From Bradysia coprophila (lineage: Eukaryota > Arthropoda > Insecta > Diptera > Sciaridae), in contig NW_023503297.1 of the NCBI RefSeq assembly GCF_014529535.1, positions 1 through 64,000 on the forward strand: a DNA stretch of 64,000 nucleotides, in the 5' to 3' direction. Positions 29,767 to 41,600 of the stretch are shown here, one piece after another. Each line of letters opens with the position of its first letter. The first letter of the stretch is position 1. A model generated the notes under the pieces. It searched no databases and was not told the DNA's origin. It was given only the letters and a program-made list of their open reading frames with translations. Made by a program: the position numbers and the translations under genes.

Positions 29767-32392
29767 TCAACTTTTACCTTCTAAATGTTTCGGCGCATCA
29801 GCATACGTAAATTTCAAACGATACGCCTCTGCCACCAGTATACCGATGTGTGAGTCCGACCAATTATGCGTTGGCAAATTTTGTAGAAGCAACATTAAGC
29901 CCTGTCCCAGTTGGAAAAACGAGAAAATTAGCATTCGGACATCGATTCCGACAAAACCATTTTTGAACTCAAACCTGAAAGTCCTTTTCCTGCAGCAATT
30001 GTTCGCGCCAGTGTAACAAAAACGCCGCACAGACATACAATTGAAAAACGGCAAAACCGTCTGATTCGGCCAGATATGTGTCCCATAATCGAATCGTACA
30101 GCGCAAATTCAGTTCTCTAGTTAATAAGTTGTTCATCCAGCGGAAGGAAAATTGAAGATAATCGACGCCGTGGGTTTGTAGTTGTTTGTGTAAGGTTCCT
30201 GGTGGTGGGTAATTTGAGAAATAAAAACATTGATGTGTGATCGAGGGGGTGACACACTTCTTGCACTAAGTGGACTAAATAGAAAAATCAGATTTCTCGT
30301 TCACTAATCTAGGTCTAATCAAGCAACGAATTTTTCCTCGTTGGGTCATTGAGACCGTCCTGTAAAGTGTATTGTTGTGACACAATCATAGATGAGAGGC
30401 TATGGATGACAATTCTTTCCTTACGTGTAACAGAATTCTTGATTTCTCGATTGAAATGATTAGACGAAAGAACGGCACAGAATTGAGAGAAGAATGGAGC
30501 GCTTTCGACCCATTTTATTTTCAGCTCCGAAATGAGTGGTCTAAATAACGAATAATGTTGGCGGCACGACCACAGGCTGAAATACAACCATTTTGGAGAC
30601 TGGCAGTCGTTAGCATATTCAGATAGATTTTGTAAACTTTAAACGATCTCCGAACGAGTTCGGTACTACAAAATCAACACCAATTTCGCTTATCATCAAA
30701 ATCGCATCGAACATTCAGATATGTGTAATACCTGCGTAACGGCTGTATTTTTCATCAATATGATTACGAAACGGTGTACGTGCATCATGAATCATGACCG
30801 TTTACCTTAGTTTCGAAGCAAAAAACGAAGACTCAAAATATTGACAGCAGAGTAGAGTTACTAGAGTCAGTTCGATCAGTTAGATTTCTTTAAGCATGAC
30901 GCTGAGACCAGACACGATATGACACGAAAACTAGCACCACAAAAAATAGATTTTTGAGCGAATCGAGACATTTAACAGGATTTACGTTCAGTGAGTTGGA
31001 ATTTCTGCTGTTATAGATTAGGAAAGCAACAATTGATCAACTCACCATCAATTCGTTGTATTAACTCCTTCAACTGATTGACTTTAGCTTGGATACCCAA
31101 CTGAGCGAAAATGTAATTGTCTTGAATGCAATCCAAAAACTTTGACAAACACCAGAACGAGTCCGCTTCGATAATGTTCCTTTGTTCCTCCGACAAATCT
31201 TCGATTTTGAATGAATCCAAATCGTTGCCTAATTCGCCGTACGCAAAAAAAAAACGAAAATGTTATCGGTTGTGCGATTTCAAAGGAACGAAAAAAATTA
31301 CTTGACACTAAAGCCTCCTGCAGAAATATGATGAAAAACGGTGTTACCAAATCGTTGATGCCTTGGACATAACCGGACGCTGGATGTCTAATGGCCCAGA
31401 TGAACAGTATTCGTTCGAACATTTCTTGCACCAGATTCTGTTGGAATAATTGAACATGCGGATTCATGCGCGGCACATCGATATGAATCTGACGATACGT
31501 GTCCTGTTGTCCTTCGTCGCGATTTTCCACTCGGAAATACTGAGCGACCAAACTGTGATAATCCAATCGTTTCCGCTCCAGCACCGAATTCCGTCGCTCA
31601 AGACTGGTTGGCAAGTATCCCGACAGTAATCGCCATGTTACCGCACGCATTTTACTTGGCACGCCTGACCAGCTCAATTCTTTCAGTGCAATCAAGTTCA
31701 GCATCGGAGCCTCCAGTAGCGTTTGGAACTTTTCAATCTTTGATTCGTATTCGACGTCACGTGATAAATTCGACGATAAACGGAGCAATTGCGGTCGGCC
31801 AGGATATGCGTGAATTTGACGGTATTTCGGACGAGCATCGGACGTTGAATGATCGGACTGTTCAGTACTTTGTTCGTCTATTGCGTCGATGTGATCATTG
31901 TTTATCGGTCCCGTCGTTGCCGGCACTGCATCACAATTAACAACTTTGTTCGTACCAATGGAAGACTTGTGAATATTTTCGGTGATAATTTTGTTGCTTC
32001 GATGCGTCTTGATTACATTTAAAGCGGCTGAGTGGGAGACGCGTTTTGAGATTTTTGCATCTGTCAACGGAAAGATTTAATGCGTCAACAACACTTGGTT
32101 TGGAATATGGTCGACAAGAGTTGTAATCCTACCTGACGTGCTCGATATTTTGCAGAATTCGTCATCACTGTAACGAAACGTACGACTAAAATTAGTAAAA
32201 TTTCAAATTAAAAGTCGAATCGAAAAATCGTAAACACACGAACCCCATGTCCCATGCATCTTGCACGGATTCTTGGAAATCCTGAAATGACGTTGGCACC
32301 TTATTTCCACCTTTATTTACAACTTTTTGATCTTTTATTCTGCCGGGAAGTGCTCGATTGTTTTGCTTCCAAAACGAATTTTCATTTTCCAT
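29767..32392 (-). CDS. TBC1D22: TBC1D22-type Rab GTPase-activating protein
   Basis: Exons (minus strand, 5' to 3'): 32244-32392, 32133-32167, 31302-32060, 31046-31228, 29975-30198 and 29767-29901. Phases agree throughout, giving 494 residues (human TBC1D22B 505). The N-terminus MENENSFWKQN resembles the family start. The TBC domain at about 190-470 contains the arginine finger R259 in IHIDVPRMNP and the glutamine finger Q294 in GYVQGIND, so the dual-finger chemistry that stimulates Rab GTP hydrolysis is intact. RWMNNLLTREL, RLWDTY and AEAYRLKF mark the C-terminal half. Family knowledge: TBC1D22 proteins act at the Golgi and bind ACBD3 and 14-3-3. Exon 1 ends at a weak donor, GTTCGT; it is required because the junction gives DMG-DDEF, as in the human protein, and the next GT puts a stop in frame. 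Confidence 0.95.
30199..31045 (-). other. TBC1D22 intron 4
   Basis: An 847-bp intron, the longest in this gene. The join restores RIDG followed by TLHKQLQTHGVDYLQF, as in orthologues, so no exon is missing. No repeat structure noticed. Confidence 0.7.
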
Positions 32393-32948
32393 AATTCGAA
32401 TTATCGAATGTTCGTTCTTGTTCTCTTACACTTATTTGCCTATGGCTCAATTGTCAACATTATTTTCACTTCTCATAATCGCATTATACCTGTTTTTAAA
32501 TAAAATTTGTGTATATGCCACTTTGCGTGCAAAGAGAGGAAAAAAAAGTTTTTTTTTTATTTTGTAAATGTCCACATCAACCAGCTAAAATTTTATTGGT
32601 GGCCTAACGAACAACAATTGGTGATCAGTAAGAATTTTAACATGGGGAAGTTATGTGTCGGATCAAGATGATTAATTGGTAATTGGGTTCATTATCACTA
32701 TTCGTTGTTGATTAATTGAATTTTATGCATAATTTCGTGATTTAATACTTGCCATAAACAGAACGAAAGAAAATATTTTGACAAGTCGAAAAATCAAGAT
32801 GATCTGGTTGGGTTTACAAAGCGACACCATACACAAGTCATACTTGTTGCAGTTGGGAACGCAATAATAGAGGTGTTCGTAAACAAATTTTGAATTCTAA
32901 TAAGACATTGAGGCGAGGGGGAAACTACTCGGGAAATTGATTACATAC
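32393..32948. other. Upstream region of TBC1D22, no gene seen
   Basis: AT-rich; presumably contains the TBC1D22 promoter. No element could be named. Confidence 0.4.
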
Positions 32949-34078
32949 CCTCGAAGGAATTGTCGTAGCATCCGGTAATTAATAGGAATTGAAGGAATTA
33001 TGAGGTATTGACTGGAAATACGAGAAATTGAACGTAAATGAAAGGAAATACGGATAAGTATGATGATTATACCTAGAGAGGAAATTTGTACGACGAAATG
33101 TGGTCCCAACATCAGTTTGCATAAGATACACATTTCGCCACTTGCTGGGACACTCTTGCGGACAGTCACGTACGAATATCTTCTATGAAAGCCAGACGCA
33201 CAGCCGAATTAGCTTCACAGTTTAAGCACGCAAAAAACAGCGAGTTGAAGGAGAACAATTACATTTTCAACCCCTGGGATATTCGTCCGCCGATGCCCTC
33301 CAGTTGATCAATAAAATCGGCCCGCTTTTAAACGTCGCAAGCGGTGACTCGCGTTCTCATAGCTACCTCGTCCAGAAAATATCTCTAGCCATTCAACTCT
33401 CGAACGTCTCTTCAATGCTGGGGACTCTCCCACCATCGGTAAAACTTGATCAAATTTTCTACTTGTGATCCGGCTAAGGATTACCTTGTTTTTTTTTTTA
33501 CCTTTAAAACCGATGTGTAACCTTACGTTTGAAATAAAATGGATTTAAGATTTTATACATTTCGTATAATTTTACACCAATACATGCATGCGATGACGTT
33601 TTCCGCTTTTGATAGTTCAATTTTCCCTCGTAATTTAGAGGGCAAACACATTTATACCAATAAGCATTTCGTATTTCATGTTGGGACCAACGAAATTTAC
33701 GTAATTTTGTTCGAAATTTCCTCTCTAGGTAGGTATAAGTGATGAACGAAAGAACTAAACGAATGCAAAAAAGAATGACCGGTTTCCGGTCTTGGCAATT
33801 CGGTTTGTAATAGTATGTTACATACCAAGGATCGAAACTGTATGTCGAAAATGACATAAGCGGGAATGAAAATTGAGAGAAAAGAGTAGGGGAGTATGGT
33901 ACTAAATTTGGTGAGTGAATGTGGTGATTTTGGTAGGATGAAAAATATGGTTCATTCACTGATTTTTTCCTTTCATTTCCTTTCAATTTCTTTCAGTTTC
34001 TCGTATTTCCAGTCAATTCCTCGTAATATTCCTTCAATTCCTATTAATTACCGCAAACTTCGGCAACTACGAAACAGC
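32949..34078. repeat. Old inverted-repeat element, partly disrupted
   Basis: Segment 32949-33050 (AGGAATTGTCGTAGCATCCG, AATAGGAATTGAAGGAATTA) is inverted at 33975-34078. Segment 33070-33112 (CTAGAGAGGAAATTTGTACG, GTGGTCCCAACAT) is inverted at about 33675-33740. About 230 bp of extra sequence (33745-33975) separates the two blocks on the right only, so it looks like a long-arm element that has taken an insertion. The inversions are clear but degenerate. Confidence 0.6.
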
Positions 34079-35865
34079 AGTAATTTTGACGGTTTTCGTT
34101 CGTTTTCTTAAAATTGAAGGAAATATTAGAAAATTATCGAAATAAAGAATAAAAGTAATTAAAGAAACTTTTTCGAAAATTGTTTCTAAAAAGTAGACAA
34201 AGGATTGGAAGTAATAGAAAAGAAAGGAAATAAAGTGCAAATCCGCCAAAATGGAATTAATCCGGTAATTAGAAATTAATCCGGTAATTAAGAATTAATC
34301 CGGTAATAGAAGGAATTAGATATTGATTTGCCACCCTTTTGGCCAGCGGTGTCCCCCTCGCATTGAGGCAACCTTTAATGTTGATCAAACAGGAAATCGT
34401 ACATGCATGTCTATCGTTTCGAAATTATCTATTTCATCAACGCACTTCAAGCAAAAGTCGACAGCTGCCAAATAGGTCCTATTTTCTTAGGCATGTTCAC
34501 TGAAAGATATCATCAAACGATGATCATTTAAAAAAAATAAAAATCGAATTTTCAGTCGACATTTGCCCATTATCAGTTGATATTTATCGATTATCGATAA
34601 AACATTCGATTGATATTGACTTTTGAAAATATCGATCACAGGCGCTTACTAGAGTGACAAAAATGTTCATACATTTGCATGTTTTTGGTCATCCTTTCAT
34701 GTATTTATGCGAATCATCATCGTAATGTTGCATAAATCGTTGTATGAATCTCGGTACAAAGTACTTTATTAGGTTCACGATGTGTACACACGAGCTAGAA
34801 AATGGTGTTGTTTTGCGCACTAGATGTGAGATTGCCGATACGAGTGAAGCGAGTTTAATAACAGGCATTTCCACAAAAGAGAAAAAAACAAGGTAGAAAT
34901 TAGACAAGGTAGAATTTCGAGGCGTTTAATATAGAACAGACGAGAAAGCTTCCTTTTGTTAAGACCAGTTTAAGCAAAGTGAATACATATTCTACGGGAA
35001 TATAATGTAAATGTAGAAAAACGTAAAAGTTTCCTTTTGTATGTTGTTATGTATAAATATGACGAAAACCGTTTTTATGTAACTAGTTTGAGAAAGTCTG
35101 TTGTTTGATAATGATCAATGATTTGACCAAAACTATAGTAACCAATAAATTATAAAATTTGGATGTAAATAAAAAAGGCGCGTTTTTCTCAAAACTAAAA
35201 ATCTTGAATTTAATAGTAAGGTAGACCTGGATGAAAAGTGGTAAGTGTTTAGATTACCAACCAGAAGAAATCGATTCTCACTCCGAAGAAAAATGTGGAG
35301 TTAGTTGGCACCGATTCACAGTTTCACAAATGTTTAAAAAAGAATAACATACACTGGATGTGGTGAGAATAGCTGGCTTTCGAAACTTTCTTCCATAACA
35401 AAGAAAACAACACAATTATTTCCTCGATGATGTCTTGATGGTCAAAGTTTTAAATCACTAGTAACTAGTCATGAAAGGAAGACTGGGCAACGAAAGACGA
35501 GAGTCTTTTCAAGATCGTTTCAAACCGAGAAAATCGAATACAGAAAAGATGCCACGAAAAGTTGTGTATTTCAACGATGAGTGTTCGTTTTTTTTATAAT
35601 TATAACAATGAAAATTTTAAATGTATACATTGTACAGAGGCACTACCTACACAACGTTTAATTTTCGATATTTAACATGAATTAAAATTGAGCAAACAGA
35701 TATATTTTTACTTGTTCCGGATTGAACAGTCTGTGTTGTCAGAATTTTATCAGGCTTAGAAATTGACATACATAATTACATATAATGACCCGAATAACTT
35801 TGATATAAATCATAGCAGCATACGAGTCGTGTTTCATACAGCGTTTTATGCAATGGTGGTCGAAA
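34079..35865. other. Intergenic, no gene seen
   Basis: AT-rich. A short direct repeat (AATTAATCCGGTAATTA, three degenerate copies) sits at about 34254-34310. No coding region recognised. Confidence 0.45.
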
Positions 35866-36530
35866 TTCAAAATGGAAAATGCAAAATTCTTTGTGCACCG
35901 GACAACTGAAATACGACATATTTTGCAATGATTTGCCAACTTAAGACTGGTGCTGAAGAAATCGTCATTTCCTCGCTTGGTACGAAAAATACTATTCTTT
36001 AATGTACGTTTTTCGGTTCATTTCTTCATCAACTCGTCCACTTGAAACTCAAATTTTAGGAACACTTACGGTGTGAATTAAAAAAACAATCTAAAACCGA
36101 TCACAGTACATCTCATACCACTTGTTCCTTTCTTCCAACTGAACGCAAATTACACTTTAATGTGAATGCATGACTGGTTGAGGTATTGTGTGTGCGAAAA
36201 ACATTTTGTGCATCCGACAACTGAAATACGACCTATTTTGCCATGATTTTTCATTAAGAAATGTCAGTTTTTCCCGAACTATAAATCGTGCGGGAAAAAA
36301 CTTCATTTCTTTACGATTTATAGTGCGGGAAAAGAATTACATGAATTTTTCTAGGACTATACGATTGATTAAATTTAATATGGTGAATGTGAAGTGTGTA
36401 TGTTTTCAAGTAAATTGATGTGTTTTGTCTATTTCAGTTGTCCGATGCACAAAACGTTGTTCGTACCTCGACAGGAAATGGATTTTTTCAGCACACGTCT
36501 GAAACTGGTGCTGAAAAAATCGTCATTTCC
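35866..36530. repeat. Dispersed and inverted repeat cluster with internal hairpin
   Basis: A motif containing CGGACAACTGAAATACGAC occurs at about 35898-35920, again at 36210-36232, and inverted at 36430-36455. Between the last two, TTCCCGAACTATAAATCGT (36274-36292) pairs with ACGATTTATAGTGCGGGAA (36313-36331) as a hairpin. A second shared segment (CTGGTGCTGAAGAAATCGTCATTTCC) appears at 35947 and 36506. Confidence 0.6.
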
Positions 36531-36837
36531 TATTTTATTCGTAATCTGGGCGTCCATACGAGTTCAACGAGCTATCACACGCCTCATAAGGTTAAAATTT
36601 GGCCGAGATATTAAATTTCAAAACTTGGAAATTTGCAGAAATTTGTATGAAGAAATTCATTTTCATACATTTTGAAATTGATGAATTTTACCAACCTTTG
36701 TCACTCAGTCACTTTGTCACTCTGTTAACCGAAACTTTTGAATTTACCGGCGGATTTGGCTGAAATTTTCAGGGTATGTTAAGGACGTAATTCTAAGAAA
36801 CTAATTTGAAGGAATTTTCTTAAAAGCTTATAATTTC

Positions 36838-37660
36838 GGAGTTATGAGCGTGTTAAGCTATTGAGCTATGGAACCTATAACTCGGAAAATATGGCAGATA
36901 GAAATTTATAGAGTTTCAGATTTCATTCGACACGTGTTTCATGGTTTTCCTAAAAAGTCGTCTATTTGGGAGCTATGAGCGTTTTAAGTGCGAGCTATGT
37001 CAGCCATAACTCGGAAAATACGGCAGGTGGAAACTTCGTGTAAAAGACAAAGTTATAGAGTTTTAGATTCTAGTCGATGCGTGTTTCATGGTTTCCCTAA
37101 AAAGTCTTCTATTTGGGAGCTATGAGCGTTTTAAGTGCGAGCTATGTCAGCCATAACTCGGAAAATACGGCAGGTGGAAACTTCGTGTAAAAGACAAAGT
37201 TATAGAGTTTTAGATTCTAGTCGATGCGTTTTTCATGGTTTTCCTAAAAAGTCTTCTATTTGGGAGCTATGAGCGTTTTAAGTGCGAACTATGTCATCCA
37301 TAACTCGGAAAATACGGCAGGTGGAAACTTCGTGTAAAAGACAAAGTTATAGAGTTTTAGATTCTAGTCGATGCGTGTTTCATGGTTTCCCTAAAAAGTC
37401 TTCTATTTGGGAGCTATGAGCGTTTTAAGTGCGAGCTATGTCAGCCATAACTCGGAAAATACGGCAGGTGGAAACTTCGTGTAAAAGACAAAGTTATAGA
37501 GTTTTAGATTCTAGTCGATGCGTGTTTCATGGTTTCCCTAAAAAGTCGCTTATTTTGGAGATATTGGCGTTTTAAGTGCGAGCTATGTCAGCCATAACTC
37601 GGAAAATACTGCAGATATAAAGTTCGTTTAAAAGACGAATTGATAGAGTTTCACATTCTA
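36838..37660. repeat. 147-bp tandem repeat (about five units)
   Basis: The landmark GGGAGCTATGAGCGTTTTAA falls at 36968, 37115, 37262 and 37409, exactly 147 bp apart each time. An older, shortened unit precedes (from 36838) and a diverged one follows (from 37556). Central units are nearly identical. Each contains the near-palindrome GCTATG..CATAACTCGG and AGTTATAGAGTTTTAGATTC. No open frame spans the array. Confidence 0.9.
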
Positions 37661-38462
37661 TTCCATAACTCGGAAAATTGCATTAAATGCTGTTATATAG
37701 TTAACTTCTTGGATGTTATGCAATTTTCTAGAATGTTTAGTGGGTACCAGAACATCTTTTTTTGATCCACACTTTTACCCTCCCAATCGTTGTTTCTAGT
37801 CCTTGTGATGTATTAAACAACTATTTTCCTTATTCAGGGATTTGAATCTGTTGTTTGAATTATTCTTATAAGGTTTGGACCGGAGCAACTTTCACGTCTA
37901 GTTCTTAGAAAATAAATGCGATTGTCCTTTCAGATCGGTGCCTAAATGTTTTACACACGTTTCCCCTATCTATAACGACTATTTACGAGGGTTAACGACT
38001 ATTTACCAGGGTAAGTTTAGGTGGTTTGAGTTTCAGCGTCACAGACTATCAACCAAGTCACTTACATAAGTTCCAAGACCTGAAACTGTCCAGTAACGGT
38101 AAAATATGTTTCTAAAAACGGGAAAGCGAAAGGCGTTCAAACAAATGATATTTTTAGGTCGTGCTGTAAAGATAAGGGGAGCACTCACACTTTATTGCAT
38201 CACGAACTTAATCAATTGTCCTACTAATATTTGCTTCAATATCATTAATACTGCAGTGTCTCTTCCTTCCTTTTTGTTGTTGAATTGGGTCTCTGGCACA
38301 CTTACACGCGAAGATAAGATATGAAAAGTGTAAACAGTTGAAACTGTTTTGCGTCACACGTCGCCATAATTTGGGTGAATTACACAGCAAATAAATTGAT
38401 TGGCGACGATACGGAAGGAAATGAATTAAATGAAACACGTCGCAAATGTAATAAAATTGTAT
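37661..38462. other. Intergenic, no gene seen
   Basis: AT-rich DNA between the 147-bp array and the IRP1 3' end; nothing supportable. Confidence 0.4.
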
Positions 38463-38468
38463 TTTATT
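38463..38468 (-). terminator. Likely polyadenylation signal of IRP1 (AATAAA)
   Basis: AATAAA on the minus strand about 175 nt past the IRP1 stop codon. Confidence 0.45.
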
Positions 38469-38641
38469 GGTGCAAAAATAGAAATGAAAATACGAAATTA
38501 TTGAAACGCAAAATCAACGACACATTGCGGCGAATGTTCTGCATAGGAAAAAGAAATGCAACTTTCATAGAACCAAGAATAAAATTTGAATTTGAAAACC
38601 AAAGAAAAACGTAACCCGATTCCCCAAATGTCCCATCAAAA

Positions 38642-41600
38642 TTAGTCCAACATTTTGCGTATCATATAGTTCAAAATTCCACCGTGTCTGTAGTACGTTA
38701 GATCCACCTCTGTATCGAACCGTACGATGACATTGAATTTAAGTCCCGTCGATACAACCACTTCGATTTGTTGGCCTGGGTCGCATTTTTCGGGGATGGA
38801 TATTGTGTACGTTTCCTTTCCGGTCAAGCCGAGACTTTCAGCATTTTGTCCGGGCAAAAACTGTAGTGGAGCAATACCCATGCCAACCAAATTCGAGCGA
38901 TGTATTCTCTCGTATGACTCAGCTATTACGGCACGAATGCCTAACAAATACGGACCTTTTGCGGCCCAATCGCGGCTCGAACCAGAACCGTACTCTTTTC
39001 CAACAATTGCAATCGATGAAATGCCTTCGGTCGCATATCGCTCGGCACAGTCGTACACAAACATTTCTTCTCCACTTGGTATGTGTAGAGTTTTGGGACC
39101 AGTCGTTTCAACCAGTTTATTAACAATTCGAATGTTGGCAAATGTTCCGCGAGCCATAACCGCATCGTTTCCACGACGAGATCCATAAGAATTGAATTCA
39201 CGTGGTGTTAGACCTCTAGATGCTAAATATTTCGCTGCAGGACTGTTCCGAGCGATTGATCCAGCTGGAGATATGTGATCAGTGGTAACTGAATCTCCTA
39301 AAAACAGCAACACTCGTGCATCGACAATGGGTTTCGCAACTGGCAGCTCGCGTGTCATTCCATCGAAAAATGGCGGATGTTTGATATAAGTTGAACTTTC
39401 ATCCCACGGATACAGCTGACCGGATGGAGCTTGGAGCGATTGCCAAGCTGATGAACCTTCTTCTATCTTTTCGTAAACTTCTTGGAACATGGCTGGTATC
39501 ACGTACTTTCGCTCAACCAAGTGAATCTCCTCCCACGTAGGCCAAATGTCTCGCAAGAAGACATTCACTCCATTTGAATCAACTCCAAGTGGCTCCTTCT
39601 CAAAATCAATGTCAACAGTTCCTGCAATAGCGTAGGCGATGCAAAGCAACGGACTGGCCAAGTAGTTGGCGCGAGTATTCGGATGAATACGTCCCTCGAA
39701 ATTTCTATTGCCTGACAAAACACCACAACAAACCAAATTGTTCTTTTCGATTGTGTTGACGATATTATCGTCCAGTGGTCCAGAGTTTCCGATACAGCTC
39801 ATGCAACCATATCCAACCACATTGAAACCTAGTGTTTCAAGAGCAGGAATAACGCCTGAAGCCGACAGATAATAAGTGACCACACCGCTGCCAGGTGACA
39901 ATGACGTTTTCACATAGGGCAATACCTTCAGCCCTCTCTCGACCGCACGTTGCGCTAACAAACCAGCACCTAACATCACCATCGGATTACTGGTATTGGT
40001 GCAAGACGTTATTGCCGATATTACAACCGACCCGTGTTTAATGGTATACGTGTTGCCGTCAGACCATGTGAACGAACCAGAAGCGCTTAGCTGCTCGTTG
40101 GAAATGCCAAAACCTTTGAAACCAATCTGTAACATACAGAGAAGAGGACAAAATTAGAACAAATGGTTCGAGCCGATACAAGAAATCTAAACATCAGGAA
40201 AATGAGTGTACAGATTACATGTTTCTGGACAGATGGAATAAAATTTGAGATGCACACAGAAATGGTAGGTATTTGGAAATCCAGGAAAAATGCACACGAA
40301 AGAATCTTCAGCAGAGTTGTAGAGCTTTAGATTGGGATTAAGGTTCTACTACGAGTGTCTCCGCCAGTAACTCGCGCAAACTGATGAAATCCGAAATTCC
40401 ATCACTTGTGATTAGCGAAATTTCGTTTTGAAATAGCTCGAAATCTATTCGATCTCATCTACTGGTAGATGGATACAGAAGAATCGAAGGTACTTTAATA
40501 TAGAATAGTTTAGATTAGATTAAGTGGGGGGTTAATAATTATTTTAAAACCAAAGAATTCCTGCACCTTGGCCTCCAATGGACTAGAATAATATCCTTAG
40601 ATTAACGAGATTACCCACCCGAAGGCATAACATCTCGTCCTCTCTAAGAGGAGTAGATTGAGATACGCTCAATCAGCGCGTCAAATGACTACCTTTATAT
40701 GCCGGTGTTTCATGCACCAGCATAGCCAAAGGTGGGGCAAGGGCCTATCACAACCCTTACTGCAATGCACCCGGGAGCAGTACCCCAGCGTATTAAACGC
40801 ACTTGAACCACAGCCACCACGTTTCAGCCAAGGATAGGCTCCTCAACCATAGTTGGGACCAGGAGGATAGTGCAATCCTGGTGGGCTCCCAACACCCGTG
40901 GTACCGATTTAACCCTCGGGTAGGGTAGGTGGTATCGAAGACCACTTCGGATGGAAGCATGAACTTCCAGCTCCGATCGACTAGCTCGAATTGCGCGGAG
41001 TCGCCACTCTCCGAGAGACAGTCTGGAATTGGCCTTAGCCGTCCAACCAGCTGAACTCATCCTGCGCCGGTCATTCACCCCACAATCAACCACATTCAAG
41101 ACATAACGGCGTGCACATGCATCATTCACGGATCCTCGTCCCCTCTCATCAACCTCGACCTCCTGCCGAATAGCGATACCGCAAACTGATTCAACTTTTC
41201 AAACGCTCCAATCTCGCTGAGTGCCCCGCTAACGTCAAACGACCCGTTACGAATGAATAACCCACAACCATTCAGATCACGAAGATCCTCGTAGAGCGGG
41301 CACTCCCCGAGTAGGTGCTTGACGTCCTCGTTAGGTGCTCCACACATGCATACCGGCGTATTTGACAGACCACGTTTGTGCAGAAAACCATTCATGCTAC
41401 CGTGTCCCGTTAATACATAACCAAGACACAGTCCAAAGGCCATCCACTCATTCTCACGAACAAATGGGCCTCCAATGGGCCAGTCGTGCTCACCCATAGT
41501 AAATTAAACTCACTTGGTTCAGAGAGTCGTCAATTTGTAGTCAATTTTCGGATACCAAAAATTTAGTGCCGAAACACACAAAGTGTTCTCCCGGCATTGT

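Noticed and set aside
38727..39188. Plus-strand open frame of 153 codons opposite IRP1
   Set aside because: Complement of a highly conserved aconitase exon; the apparent openness follows from codon constraints on the other strand.
40824..41129. Open frame of 101 codons downstream of the LINE C-terminal fragment
   Set aside because: Position fits the LINE 3' untranslated region and no motif is present.
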